From positions 124,001 to 188,000 of the forward strand of contig MKWR01000006.1 of assembly GCA_001899855.1 (NCBI GenBank): a stretch of DNA of 64,000 nt, read 5' to 3'. The notes below the pieces were generated by a model. The model was not told the origin of the DNA. It saw only the letters and a program-made list of their open reading frames with translations, and ran no database searches. This document shows positions 20,520 to 31,919 of the stretch, piece by piece. This stretch comes from Lysobacterales bacterium 63-13 (GTDB taxonomy: Bacteria > Pseudomonadota > Gammaproteobacteria > Xanthomonadales > Rhodanobacteraceae). The stretch's first letter is position 1; each line of letters begins with the position of its first letter. A program made the position numbers and the translations under genes.

Positions 20520-20935
20520 GGCTTGGAAATCTCTTGGAGCAGGAATTCGGGCATGGGATGCGGCTTCCAGCGCTCGCCATCAAGACAGGCGATGCGCACT
20601 TCGGCGCTGACCAGCAGGGTCTTGTCGGCATGCTGATGCAACGATTGTTCAACCTTGAAACTGGCACTGCGTACTTCGCTGACGAGCACCGAGGCATCGA
20701 GCAGGTCATCCAGCCGCGCCGGCCGGTTGAAACGCAGATCCATGCTGTGGACGACAAAGATGACACCATGCTGCTCGCGCAACTTCGCCTGTTCGATGCC
20801 GCTGGCACGCAACCATTCCGTGCGTGCGCGCTCGAGGAAACGCACGTAACTGGCATGGTAAACGACACCTCCGGCGTCGGTATCTTCCCAGTACACACGC
20901 AAAGGCCAGATGAACGGCGAGGAGCGCGACGTCAT
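20516..20935 (-). CDS. ybgC: Acyl-CoA thioesterase YbgC (tol-pal cluster)
   Basis: A 139-residue single hot-dog-fold thioesterase. The family motif VYWEDTDAGGVVYHASYVRFLERARTEW carries the catalytic aspartate. YbgC homologues hydrolyse short- or long-chain acyl-CoA and bind acyl carrier protein; the physiological link to Tol-Pal is unsettled. I start at the ATG at 20935 (MTSRSSPF). The frame is open upstream, but that part has no family resemblance. It heads the ybgC-tolQRAB-pal-cpoB operon, 37 bp after ruvB. Confidence 0.93.
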   Translation of the reverse strand: MTSRSSPFIWPLRVYWEDTDAGGVVYHASYVRFLERARTEWLRASGIEQAKLREQHGVIFVVHSMDLRFNRPARLDDLLDASVLVSEVRSASFKVEQSLHQHADKTLLVSAEVRIACLDGERWKPHPMPEFLLQEISKP

Positions 20936-20972
20936 TGGACATGCCTCCCCGGCCCGGCAGACGAATAACCGA

Positions 20973-22019
20973 TCAAGTCGCATCCTCATCGAACAGGCTG
21001 CCGCTCGATGCAATTTCCCGGCCGGGAGGAGCCTTCAAGCCGAGATGCCTCCAGGTGCGCTGGGTGACCATGCGCCCACGCGCGGTGCGGATCAGGAAAC
21101 CCTGCTGGATCAGATAAGGCTCGATCACGTCTTCCAGCGTGCCACGTTCCTCGCTCAATGCGGCAGCCAGCGATTCGACGCCGACCGGGCCGCCGTCGAA
21201 GAATTCGATGATCGTCTGCAGCATGCGTCGATCCAGTGCGTCGAATCCTTCCGCATCGACATTGAGCATCTGCAGGGCATCGCGCGCGACGGCGCAGGAA
21301 ATTTCGCCATCGGCGCGGATCTCGGCGAAATCGCGAACCCGGCGCAACAGGCGGTTGGCAATGCGCGGCGTGCCGCGCGAACGTCGCGCGATTTCGCTGG
21401 CGCCTTCGACATCGCAGGCCACGCCAATGATCTTCGCCGCCCGCTGCACGATCAGGGTCAGTTCCGCCGGCGTGTAGAACTCGAGGCGCTGTACGATGCC
21501 GAAGCGGTCGCGCAGCGGCGCGGTCAGCAGTCCGGCGCGGGTGGTCGCGCCAATCAGGGTGAATGGCGGCAGATCGAGCTTGATCGAGCGCGCGGCCGGG
21601 CCTTCACCGATCATGATGTCGATCTGGAAGTCCTCAAGCGCCGGGTACAGCACTTCCTCGACGACCGGCGACAGGCGATGGATTTCATCGACGAACAAGA
21701 CATCGCGCGGTTGCAGGTTGGTCAGCAGGGCGGCGAGATCGCCGGCACGCTCCAGCACTGGCCCCGAGGTGCTGCGCAGATTGACGCCAAGCTCGTTGGC
21801 AATGACATGCGCCATGGTCGTCTTGCCGAGTCCGGGCGGCCCGAAGATCAACACATGATCCAGCGCACCCGCGCGCCGACGCGCCGCCTCGATGTAGATC
21901 GACATCTGTTCGCGCACCGCTTCCTGGCCAAGGTACTCGGCAAGGCGTTGCGGTCGGATGCTGGCTTCGATCTGCTCGTCCTCGCGGTCGGCGCTGGCGG
22001 CGATCAGGCGGTCGGTCAT
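20973..22019 (-). CDS. ruvB: Holliday junction branch-migration helicase RuvB
   Basis: A 348-residue AAA+ ATPase that, with RuvA, drives branch migration of Holliday junctions. Walker A is [13 protein letters not shown] (about 60) and Walker B is LFVDEIHRL. The sensor region [18 protein letters not shown] and the C-terminal winged helix (about 260-335, [19 protein letters not shown]) are intact. It is separated from ruvA by kup and by the inverted-repeat element just upstream of its start. Confidence 0.97.
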   Translation of the reverse strand: MTDRLIAASADREDEQIEASIRPQRLAEYLGQEAVREQMSIYIEAARRRAGALDHVLIFGPPGLGKTTMAHVIANELGVNLRSTSGPVLERAGDLAALLTNLQPRDVLFVDEIHRLSPVVEEVLYPALEDFQIDIMIGEGPAARSIKLDLPPFTLIGATTRAGLLTAPLRDRFGIVQRLEFYTPAELTLIVQRAAKIIGVACDVEGASEIARRSRGTPRIANRLLRRVRDFAEIRADGEISCAVARDALQMLNVDAEGFDALDRRMLQTIIEFFDGGPVGVESLAAALSEERGTLEDVIEPYLIQQGFLIRTARGRMVTQRTWRHLGLKAPPGREIASSGSLFDEDAT

Positions 22020-22025
22020 CTTGGG

Positions 22026-22176
22026 GCCGGGATTCGGGATTGGTTATTCGGGATTCGTCAAAGCGGATTATCGTCTGCCTTGCGCTTTCGCGATAGCAAA
22101 CGACCAGCGGCAAGCTTCAAACACACAGTAAACCACAAGCCGCCGACCCTACCGAATCCCGAATTTCGAATCCCGG
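22026..22176. repeat. Inverted-repeat element (GGGATTCGGGATT family), copy B
   Basis: The left arm at 22026-22057 begins GCCGGGATTCGGGATT and contains ATTCGGGATTCG. The right arm at 22152-22176 is its inverted copy (CCGAATCCCGAATTTCGAAT...). The centre is about 94 bp. The design matches the element at 4731-4864. It fills the gap between kup and ruvB. Confidence 0.7.
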
Positions 22177-22180
22177 CACC

Positions 22181-24070
22181 TCATATCTCCACCTGCGTGC
22201 CCAGTTCGATCAGGCGGTTGCCGGGGATCTGGAAGAAGGCAGTGGCCGAGGTGGCGTTGCGGGCGAGGAACTCGAACAGGCGATCGCGCCAGAGCATCAT
22301 GCCCGGGCGATCACCGGCAACAATGCTTTCGCGGCTGAGGAAGAAGGTCGTATCCATCATCTCGAACGGGAACCCGCATTGGGATACCGCCACCAAGGCC
22401 GCGGGGATGTTCGGGTCTTCGGAAAATCCGTAGCGCAGGGTGACCAGGTAGAAATCATCGGCCAGGGCGACGACGCTCTTGCGATCCTCCGGCTCGGCGA
22501 CCGGTTCATCGAGGATGTCGACGGTAAGGATGACGTTGCGCTCATGCAGCACCTTGTTGTGCTTGAGGTTGTGCAACAACGCATTCGGCACGCCTTCCGG
22601 ATTGGCGGTGAGGAACACGGCGGTTCCGGACACGCGCAGCGGCGGATGCGCGCTGATGGAGGCGATGAACGGCTCCAGGGCAAGGCCGGCGCGCTTGATT
22701 TCGCGCATGACCAGTTCGCGGCCACGACGCCAGGTCAGCATGATCGTGAAGACGATCACGCCAAGGGCCAGCGGGAACCAGGCGCCATAGATGAACTTGT
22801 CGGCTACCGCCGTCAGCAGCAAGGCATCGATGCCGAGGAAGATGAGGCCGACCGGAATGACCCGCAGATAGCTCCAGCGCCAGATGCGCCGGGCGACGAT
22901 GACGACGAGCAAGGTGTTCATGAGCATCGTGCCGACCACCGCCAGGCCATAGGCACTGACCAGGTTTGCCGAGGACTTGAAACCAAAAACGATGGCGATG
23001 GTCAGCACCAGCAGGATGCGGTTGATCCATGGCAGGTAGATCTGCCCTTCCTGCTGGTTCGAGGTATGCAGGACCTGCATGCGCGGCAAATAGCCAAGCT
23101 GTATGGCCTGGCGTGCCATCGAGAAGGTTCCCGAAATCACCGCCTGCGAGGCGACGATCGTCGCCATGGTCGCCAGCACGATCATCGGAATCAGCAGACC
23201 TGCGGGAACCAGCAGGTAGAACGGATTCTCTGCCGTGGACGGATCGGACAGGACGAGCGCGCCCTGGCCGAGGTAGTTGAGCATCAGGCAGGGCAGGACG
23301 ACGAAGAACCAGACCAGGCGGATCGGCTTCTTGCCGAAATGGCCAAGATCGGAATACAGGGCTTCGGCACCGGTGATCGAGAGCACCACCGCACCCATCG
23401 CGAAGATGCCGAGCTTGCCGTTGTGCACGAAGAACAGGATCGCGTGATGCGGAAGCAGGGCCTTGAGCACGCTGGGATCACGCACGATGCCGAACACGCC
23501 AAGAACGCCGAGGGTGATGAACCAGGTCAGGGTGACGGGGGCGAACAAGTGCCCGATCCTGCTCGTCCCGTGCTTTTGTATCGAGAACACGCCGAGCAGG
23601 ATCAACACCGTGATCGGCACGACATAGTGCGCCGCCGCCGGACTCAGCACCTCGATGCCCTCGACTGCCGAAAGCACCGAAATCGCCGGCGTGACCACGG
23701 CATCGCCAAAGAACAGCGAAGTCCCGAAAAGGCCGATGACCATGACGATCCAACGCGTGCGGACGCGCCGCACGCCGCGCTGGGCCAGTGCCATCAAGGC
23801 CATCACGCCACCCTCGCCCTTGTTGTCGGCACGCAGGATGAAGGTCGCGTACTTGATGGAAACGACGGTGATCAGCGACCAGAAGATCAGCGAAAGGACG
23901 CCGAGCACGTTCTCGCGCAGCGGCAACACGCCGTGCACATCGTTGAACGCCTCGCGGAAGGCATACAGCGGACTCGTGCCGATGTCGCCGTAGACGACGC
24001 CAATGGCGAGAAAGCAAAGCGTGAGCAGGCGCTTGCGGCGTGCGCTCTCGTCTTCCGGGGTCTGGTTCAT
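22181..24070 (-). CDS. kup: Low-affinity potassium transport protein Kup
   Basis: A 629-residue potassium/proton symporter of the KUP/HAK/KT family, in the inner membrane. The conserved start region LLTLCFLAIGVVYGDIGTSP opens a block of about 12 membrane helices (25-440). A cytoplasmic C-terminal domain follows (about 445-629). I choose the ATG at 24070 (MNQTPEDESARRKR) and reject the 16-residue upstream extension. Its place between ruvA and ruvB is odd functionally. I believe it recurs in Xanthomonadales, but cannot check that here. Confidence 0.95.
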   Translation of the reverse strand: MNQTPEDESARRKRLLTLCFLAIGVVYGDIGTSPLYAFREAFNDVHGVLPLRENVLGVLSLIFWSLITVVSIKYATFILRADNKGEGGVMALMALAQRGVRRVRTRWIVMVIGLFGTSLFFGDAVVTPAISVLSAVEGIEVLSPAAAHYVVPITVLILLGVFSIQKHGTSRIGHLFAPVTLTWFITLGVLGVFGIVRDPSVLKALLPHHAILFFVHNGKLGIFAMGAVVLSITGAEALYSDLGHFGKKPIRLVWFFVVLPCLMLNYLGQGALVLSDPSTAENPFYLLVPAGLLIPMIVLATMATIVASQAVISGTFSMARQAIQLGYLPRMQVLHTSNQQEGQIYLPWINRILLVLTIAIVFGFKSSANLVSAYGLAVVGTMLMNTLLVVIVARRIWRWSYLRVIPVGLIFLGIDALLLTAVADKFIYGAWFPLALGVIVFTIMLTWRRGRELVMREIKRAGLALEPFIASISAHPPLRVSGTAVFLTANPEGVPNALLHNLKHNKVLHERNVILTVDILDEPVAEPEDRKSVVALADDFYLVTLRYGFSEDPNIPAALVAVSQCGFPFEMMDTTFFLSRESIVAGDRPGMMLWRDRLFEFLARNATSATAFFQIPGNRLIELGTQVEI

Positions 24071-24195
24071 GCCTGCTGACAGCCTTGGAGGGTCATGGAA
24101 TGCACGCGAACGGGGCACGCCGGCAGCGCCCGCACATCGCCAGTTGATGCCTTGCGCCGCATTGCCGGATCGACTTGTGCAGGCTTCATCAGTGC

Positions 24196-24786
24196 TTACC
24201 GCAACGCGGCCTTCAAGGCCTTGCGGATGATGTCCTCGGCACTGTCGCCCGGCGCGCCGGCATCCTTGACCAGTCGCGCAATCTCGTTTGGCTTGTAGCC
24301 GAGCGACTGCAAGGCAACACTGGCTTCACTGAGCGGATCCTTGGGCAGCACGGCAAAGGCGGATGCCGCGGTCACGCCAAGCAGGCCGTCGACGCGATCA
24401 CGCAGCTCGACAATCATGCGCTCGGCGGTTTTCTTGCCGATACCGGGAATGCGCGTCAACGCCGCGATATCACCACCCTGCACGTAGCGGGCGAAATCGT
24501 CGGCGGAGACGCTGGAAAGTATTGCCAGCGCGATCTTCGCGCCAATGCCGCTGACCTTCTGCACGGCGCGAAACAGCGCGCGCTCGGATTCAAGCAGGAA
24601 TCCGTACAAGGCAACCGAATCCTCCTTGACCGCGTAATGCGTGCACAAGGTCACCGGTTGGCCCGGCTCGGGCAGGTCATAGAACGTCGACATCGGCGCT
24701 TCGAGTTCATAGCCGACGCCACCGACATCGACGAGGATCCACGGCGGCTGCCGTGAGACCAGGATTCCCTGCAAACGACCAATCAT
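24196..24786 (-). CDS. ruvA: Holliday junction branch-migration complex subunit RuvA
   Basis: A 196-residue protein that binds four-way junctions as a tetramer and loads RuvB. The N-terminal OB domain ([31 protein letters not shown]), two helix-hairpin-helix motifs ([14 protein letters not shown] and [16 protein letters not shown]) and the C-terminal RuvB-binding helix bundle (about 150-196) are present. The ATG overlaps the ruvC stop by four bases. Confidence 0.97.
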   Translation of the reverse strand: MIGRLQGILVSRQPPWILVDVGGVGYELEAPMSTFYDLPEPGQPVTLCTHYAVKEDSVALYGFLLESERALFRAVQKVSGIGAKIALAILSSVSADDFARYVQGGDIAALTRIPGIGKKTAERMIVELRDRVDGLLGVTAASAFAVLPKDPLSEASVALQSLGYKPNEIARLVKDAGAPGDSAEDIIRKALKAALR

Positions 24787-25304
24787 CGACGACGCCTCCA
24801 GGCGGTACGGGGAATGCCGAGCCGCTCGACACTGGATCGGGTATGCGCATGGGTCAGCGCGATGGCCAGGGCATCGGCGGCATCGGCCTGCAGTTTACCC
24901 GGGATATTGAGCAGCACGCCGACCATGTGCTGGACCTGGGCCTTGTCCGCACCGCCGCCGCCCACCACCGCCTGCTTGACCTCTTTCGCCGCATATTCGG
25001 ACAAGCCCAGGCCCTTGTTGACGACCGCACAAATCGCCGCGCCACGAGCCTGCCCGAGCTTGAGCGCGGAATCGGGATTGCGCGCCATGAACACGCGTTC
25101 GATCGCCGCCTCGACCGGCGCATGCATGTCGATGATTTGCGAGACCTCGTCAAAGATCTGCTTGAGGCGCTGGTGGAAGGTTTCGTTGCCAAGCACATTG
25201 ATCGCCGCATGGTAGACATGCTGCGAACGCCCGTCCGCGCCAACATCGATGATGCCGATGCCGGTGCGCTGGCTGCCCGGATCGATGCCGAGTATGCGCG
25301 TCAC
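24783..25304 (-). CDS. ruvC: Crossover junction endodeoxyribonuclease RuvC
   Basis: A 173-residue Holliday junction resolvase with an RNase H-like fold. The acidic residues are visible in [14 protein letters not shown] (first Asp), [12 protein letters not shown] (Glu) and [12 protein letters not shown] (C-terminal Asps). The start is a GTG at 25304, overlapping the stop of the upstream hydrolase gene (GTGA). Confidence 0.96.
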   Translation of the reverse strand: MTRILGIDPGSQRTGIGIIDVGADGRSQHVYHAAINVLGNETFHQRLKQIFDEVSQIIDMHAPVEAAIERVFMARNPDSALKLGQARGAAICAVVNKGLGLSEYAAKEVKQAVVGGGGADKAQVQHMVGVLLNIPGKLQADAADALAIALTHAHTRSSVERLGIPRTAWRRRR

Positions 25305-25945
25305 GCTGTCGCCTCGTGCGGGAATCGGCCGTCACGCAGGAAGCCGATCACCAGTTCGGCGACATCATTGGAGAACGCCAGTCCGGTATGCGTGAGGGGC
25401 ACCACGCGATGCTCGTCGATGCCATCAAGTCGCGTCTCCTCGACGCTGACGGTGCCATCATGCGGCGCCTTGAGCACGCCAAGCACGCTGCCAAGTCCGA
25501 CCGGCGTGCTGCCGGCAATCACTCCGACCGGGCGCTGCTGCTGCCATGCGGCCAGGCCGCTGTTGAGGATTTCTGCACTTTGCCCCATCAACCAGTGGCC
25601 GCCGGGCAATCGCCCCAGGCGCCCTGCCGCGGCGCTGCCCTTGAGCGGCGAGCCAAGGCAGACGATGCGCCCGTCCGGCAGGTCGGCATGCTGCGCGGCG
25701 ACGTGCAAGGCGAGCATGCCACCAAGGCTGTGGCCAACCACATGCACGCGGCGCCCGCCATGCTGGCGCCAGTGCTCGGCAAGCCGCGACGCGGAATCGT
25801 CCCAGCTGCCAACCACGCTTGGATAATCCAGCGCATCGACGCTGAACCCCGCTGCGCGCAAGCGCCGCGACAGCGGCAGCATGGCGATGCCGCGCATCCA
25901 GATGCCGTGCAGCACGATGACGTGGTCGGTGGATGCAGTTTGCAT
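25301..25945 (-). CDS. Alpha/beta-fold hydrolase (lipase-like)
   Basis: A 214-residue protein with the nucleophile elbow [13 protein letters not shown] (Ser near 73). It opens [21 protein letters not shown], with the oxyanion-hole [14 protein letters not shown] contains a plausible acid and [14 protein letters not shown] a plausible catalytic His. No signal peptide is visible, so it is cytoplasmic or membrane-peripheral. The fold is clear but the substrate is not. It is coupled to ruvC by a four-base overlap and lies 34 bp after aspS, so it is part of the aspS-ruvCA transcript. Confidence 0.88.
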   Translation of the reverse strand: MQTASTDHVIVLHGIWMRGIAMLPLSRRLRAAGFSVDALDYPSVVGSWDDSASRLAEHWRQHGGRRVHVVGHSLGGMLALHVAAQHADLPDGRIVCLGSPLKGSAAAGRLGRLPGGHWLMGQSAEILNSGLAAWQQQRPVGVIAGSTPVGLGSVLGVLKAPHDGTVSVEETRLDGIDEHRVVPLTHTGLAFSNDVAELVIGFLRDGRFPHEATA

Positions 25946-25979
25946 CGGGCTGCGGATCTCGCCGAAGCGGCACCTGCCG

Positions 25980-27746
25980 CTACGCGCTCGCCGGCTCGAT
26001 CACGGCCACATGCAACTCGGCCAGTTGCCTGGCCGGGATTGTCGAAGGCGCTGCGGTCATCAGGTCCTGCGCGCTTGCCGTCTTCGGGAAGGCAATGACA
26101 TCGCGGATCGATTCGGTACCCGCCATCAACGCGGCAATGCGATCGATGCCGAAGGCGATGCCGCCATGCGGCGGCGCGCCGAAACGCAGCGCTTCAAGCA
26201 GGAAGCCGAACTTGGCGTTGGCCTCTTCGGCACCGATACCGAGCAACTCGAACACGGCGCTTTGCATGTCGGTGCGATGGATGCGGATCGAGCCGCCGCC
26301 AATCTCGTTGCCGTTGAGCACCATGTCATAACCACGCGAAACCGAATTCACCGCGTTTGCCTTGAGATCGGCGACATCGTCGATCTTCGGCGCGGTGAAC
26401 GGATGATGCAGGGCGACAAAGCGGCCCGCCTCGGCATCGAACTCGAACATCGGGAAATCGACGACCCAAAGCGGCTTCCAGGCATTCTCGACCAGGCCCA
26501 GGTCACGCGCGACCTTGATCCGCAATGCGCCAAGGAAATCCGAAACCGTCTTCCACGGACCCGCGCCGAACAGCAGCAAGTCACCGCTCTGTGCGGCGCT
26601 GGCCTTGAGCACGCCATCCAGCGCGGCGTCATCGAGGAACTTGGCAACCGGCGAGTTGATGCCCTCGCGGCCCTTGCCGAGATCATCGACACGCAACCAG
26701 GCCAGGCCTTTCGCGCCGTACTTGGCCGCGTACACGCCCAGTTCGTCGATCTGCCTGCGCGTGAACGCCGCACCGCCCGGGACACGCAGCACGGCAACGC
26801 GCCCGGCCGCATCGTTGGCCGGTTCGCTGAATACCTTGAACTCGACATGGCGGACCTGCTCGGCAATGTCGACCAGTTCCAGGGCAATGCGCAGATCGGG
26901 CTTGTCCGAGCCGTAACGGGTCATCGCCTCGGCATAGGTCATGCGCGGGAACGGGCCACCAAGATCGACATCGGATACTTCCTTGAAGACGTGGCGGATC
27001 ATCGCCTCAACGGCATCCTGCACGTCGCGCTCGCCAACGAAGGCGAACTCCATGTCGAGCTGGGTGAACTCGGGCTGGCGATCAGCGCGCAGATCCTCGT
27101 CACGGAAGCAACGCGCAATCTGGTAGTAGCGATCGAATCCGGCCACCATCAGCAACTGCTTGAACAACTGTGGCGACTGCGGCAATGCGTAGAACTCGCC
27201 GGCATGCACGCGGCTCGGCACCAGATAGTCGCGCGCGCCTTCCGGCGTGGCCTTGGTCAGGATCGGCGTTTCGATGTCCTGGAAGCCGCGGCCATCGAGA
27301 TAGTGGCGCAAGGCCGACACCAATCGCGTGCGCAGACGCATCTTGCGCTGCATGTCGGCGGTACGCAGGTCGAGATAACGATACTTGAGTCGGGTTTCCT
27401 CGGCCGGGTTTTCGTGCAAGGCAAACGGCAGGCCCTCGGCCTTGTTGAGGATCTCGATGCGCTCGCAGAGGATTTCGACCTGGCCACTGCGCAACTTGTC
27501 GTTGGCGGCAATGCGGCGGCGCACCTTGCCCTCGAGGCGCAGGCAGTATTCATAGCCGAGTTCGCCCGCCTGCGCGAATGCTTCAGTCGACTCGCGCTCG
27601 ATGACGATCTGCACGATGCCTTCATGATCACGCAGGTCGACGAAGGCGACATGGCTCTGCAGGCGCACGGTGTCGACCCAGCCACAAAGCGTGACAGTCT
27701 GGTCGATCAGTGCCTCATCGATGAGGCCACAATAATGGCTGCGCAT
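25980..27746 (-). CDS. aspS: Aspartyl-tRNA synthetase
   Basis: A 588-residue bacterial-type class II synthetase that charges tRNA with aspartate. The N-terminal OB-fold anticodon-binding domain (about 1-110, [11 protein letters not shown]), the class II core with motif 2 ([19 protein letters not shown]) and motif 3 ([14 protein letters not shown]), and the bacterial insertion domain (about 290-420) are all present. The start [18 protein letters not shown] fixes the ATG at 27746. The frame continues upstream without family resemblance. Whether it also charges tRNA-Asn cannot be told from the visible motifs. Confidence 0.97.
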   Translation of the reverse strand: MRSHYCGLIDEALIDQTVTLCGWVDTVRLQSHVAFVDLRDHEGIVQIVIERESTEAFAQAGELGYEYCLRLEGKVRRRIAANDKLRSGQVEILCERIEILNKAEGLPFALHENPAEETRLKYRYLDLRTADMQRKMRLRTRLVSALRHYLDGRGFQDIETPILTKATPEGARDYLVPSRVHAGEFYALPQSPQLFKQLLMVAGFDRYYQIARCFRDEDLRADRQPEFTQLDMEFAFVGERDVQDAVEAMIRHVFKEVSDVDLGGPFPRMTYAEAMTRYGSDKPDLRIALELVDIAEQVRHVEFKVFSEPANDAAGRVAVLRVPGGAAFTRRQIDELGVYAAKYGAKGLAWLRVDDLGKGREGINSPVAKFLDDAALDGVLKASAAQSGDLLLFGAGPWKTVSDFLGALRIKVARDLGLVENAWKPLWVVDFPMFEFDAEAGRFVALHHPFTAPKIDDVADLKANAVNSVSRGYDMVLNGNEIGGGSIRIHRTDMQSAVFELLGIGAEEANAKFGFLLEALRFGAPPHGGIAFGIDRIAALMAGTESIRDVIAFPKTASAQDLMTAAPSTIPARQLAELHVAVIEPASA

Positions 27747-27865
27747 GAAAGGCTCCGGGGAAAGGCGCGGAATGCTATAGCCGATCATGCTGCACCGCAA
27801 CGTCTGCCCGGCTTCCGTGCTGCCGGCGTACAGGCAATCCTTGGCCATCGCCTGCAACCAAGAGC

Positions 27866-28011
27866 GTTCGATCACAGATCGAACCCACCTTGCTCCTTGG
27901 TCGATTGCCGATGCGGGTCAGCTACTGATGTGGGTCAGCGCTGTGCGCTGACGTCATCCATGGCAATGCTTGCCTGCTCCTGCATTGCAGGCATACATGC
28001 CATCCATGGCA
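27866..28011. other. Hairpin-dense intergenic region upstream of aspS
   Basis: The 321-bp gap between aspS and the DUF3011 gene contains no gene but at least four perfect inverted repeats in 146 bp. They are GTTCGATC-ACA-GATCGAAC (27866-27884), GTCAGCGC-TGT-GCGCTGAC (27934-27952), TGCCTGC/GCAGGCA (27971-27993) and TGCCAT-CC-ATGGCA (27998-28011). The terminator at 28012-28039 follows. CATCCATGGCAAT also occurs twice as a direct repeat (near 27955 and 28002). The first palindrome lies about 120 bp upstream of the aspS start and could be an operator. Confidence 0.55.
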
Positions 28012-28039
28012 ATAAAACGCCCACCTTGCGGTGGGCGTT
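28012..28039 (-). terminator. Terminator of the DUF3011 gene
   Basis: A perfect 10-bp stem AACGCCCACC/GGTGGGCGTT (28016-28025, 28030-28039) with a 4-nt loop is followed, on the minus strand, by TTTTATT. It lies 28 bp after the stop of the DUF3011 gene. Confidence 0.85.
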
Positions 28040-28067
28040 GGTCTTGCAGCTGCTTGTGGGTACTCGA

Positions 28068-28616
28068 TCAGCGCCAGCGGCGGTCGACCCGGAATACCGC
28101 GGCACAACCCCCGCTGACCCAGATGCCGGCGCGGTTGTAACCCCAGGTGCGGCCTTCGATGCATGCCGTGTTGGAGATCTGGCGTTCGATCACGACGCCA
28201 CCGCCACGACCGGTATCGACCGTGCACATGCGATAGCGATAGTCATCACTCTGGCAGGTCAGGCGGATATCACGATCCCAGTCCGGACCCGGATTCCAGC
28301 CGCCGCCATAGCGACCACCGCGACCGCGCTCGACGAAGATGCCGCCACAGCCACGGTCAACCCACAGGCCGCGGCGATCGACGCCCCAGGTCTGGCCTTC
28401 GATGCAGCGGGTCTGCGAGGTCTGACGCAGCAGATCCGCGGATCGCCAATCGGCACCGCAGCGCGTGAATCGATAATTGTTGCTCGTGCACTCAATACGG
28501 TCATTGCGCCCGTCATGGCGACCGTCGTAGCCGCGCTGTGGCTCGGCCTGTGCCGGCGACATCAACAGCGTCGCACCGAATACAGCTACGCCCACCGCAA
28601 TCAATTTGCCCAACAT
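28068..28616 (-). CDS. Secreted DUF3011 protein
   Basis: A 182-residue protein starting at the ATG at 28616 (MLGKLIAVGVAVFGATLLMSPAQA, a clear signal peptide). The frame upstream of it is not used. The mature part holds two copies of a cysteine-rich DUF3011 unit. Each has a CxSxxYRxxxC-type opening, an ..QTS.TRCIEG.TWG / ..QIS.TACIEG.TWG middle and a LWVDRGCGGIF / IWVSGGCAAVF end, at about 40-105 and 110-180. A Gly/Arg-rich linker separates them. Cysteines are paired in number, which fits disulfides in the periplasm. Function is unknown. It has its own terminator and appears monocistronic. Confidence 0.85.
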   Translation of the reverse strand: MLGKLIAVGVAVFGATLLMSPAQAEPQRGYDGRHDGRNDRIECTSNNYRFTRCGADWRSADLLRQTSQTRCIEGQTWGVDRRGLWVDRGCGGIFVERGRGGRYGGGWNPGPDWDRDIRLTCQSDDYRYRMCTVDTGRGGGVVIERQISNTACIEGRTWGYNRAGIWVSGGCAAVFRVDRRWR

Positions 28617-28684
28617 GCGCTCTCTCCTGTGATAGTTGCGCGGGCAGTGTAGCCAGTTCAGCCCTGAACGTAACCTCATCGCGC

Positions 28685-29008
28685 TCACGGATCTGCGGGG
28701 GTACTCGGTTTTGATTCAGGTTTCGCCGATTCGACCTTGCCCGAATCCGCTTTGCCCGGCGCGGCACTGTTCGTCGGGCTCGACGCGGCTGATTCGGAGC
28801 TGGCCAGATTGCGCTTGACGTCACCTTCCTTCTTGAAATCGGTTTCGTACCAGCCGGAACCGGAGAGGCGGAATGCCGGTGCCGTCAGGCGTCGTCGCAC
28901 ATCGGCTTTTCCGCACTCCGGACAATCGCTGGGATCGGCATCGGAAACCTTCTGCAGTCGCTCAAAGCGGTGCGCGCAACTGCGGCATTCGAATTCGTAG
29001 ATGGGCAT
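28685..29008 (-). CDS. FmdB-family zinc ribbon protein
   Basis: A 107-residue protein starting MPIYEFECRSCAHRFERLQKV, the family start, so I use the ATG at 29008. Two CxxC pairs (CRSCAH and CPECGK) form a zinc ribbon in the first 45 residues. The tail (about 65-107) is low in complexity, rich in Ser, Lys, Ala and Pro, and probably unstructured. FmdB-like proteins are often encoded just upstream of aspS. Here the DUF3011 gene and its terminator lie between them. Function is unknown beyond metal binding. Confidence 0.88.
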   Translation of the reverse strand: MPIYEFECRSCAHRFERLQKVSDADPSDCPECGKADVRRRLTAPAFRLSGSGWYETDFKKEGDVKRNLASSESAASSPTNSAAPGKADSGKVESAKPESKPSTPADP

Positions 29009-29176
29009 GACGGTATCCGGGGATTCAATGATTGGCAGGCGGCGACATGGTGGCGCATCTGCGGCGTTCAATGCCAACACTGCCCGCGCGCGCCGAGCGT
29101 GCGAAGACCGGCAATCGCGCGGCAAGCCAGGACCAGGGCTCGCCGCGCGGACGACAGCGGCCGGCAAACGCCGGGA

Positions 29177-31753
<2,577 letters not shown>

Positions 31754-31799
31754 CGAAGTGCACCTTCAGCAAAGTGGCGGCCGTGCCGCCGATGCGCAG

Positions 31800-31829
31800 A
31801 ATGTGGTGTTCTCGCGCCGGAGAATCAAG
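31800..31829 (-). promoter_or_regulatory. Possible sigma-32 (heat-shock) promoter of clpB
   Basis: On the minus strand CTTGATT (31823-31829) and CCACATT (31800-31806) resemble the sigma-32 elements CTTGAAA and CCCCATnT, with about 15 bp between them. They end some 45 bp before the clpB start, the right place for this heat-shock gene. The match is partial. Confidence 0.4.
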
Positions 31830-31919
31830 CCGCTCGGGCTTGGCCGGAATCAAGCAAGCCGAGGATCCGCCCCGTGGCATCGAGGCGAGCTTGCCGCAGG
31901 CAATGCGCGGACGTGGCGA

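Noticed and set aside
22379-24079. A 566-codon plus-strand frame opposite kup
   Set aside because: It is very rich in His, Asp, Gln and Arg, the typical antisense composition of a membrane protein gene.
27747-27875. An N-terminal extension of AspS upstream of 27746
   Set aside because: The family start MRSHYCG is at 27746 with a GGAG upstream, and the extension contains the probable promoter region.
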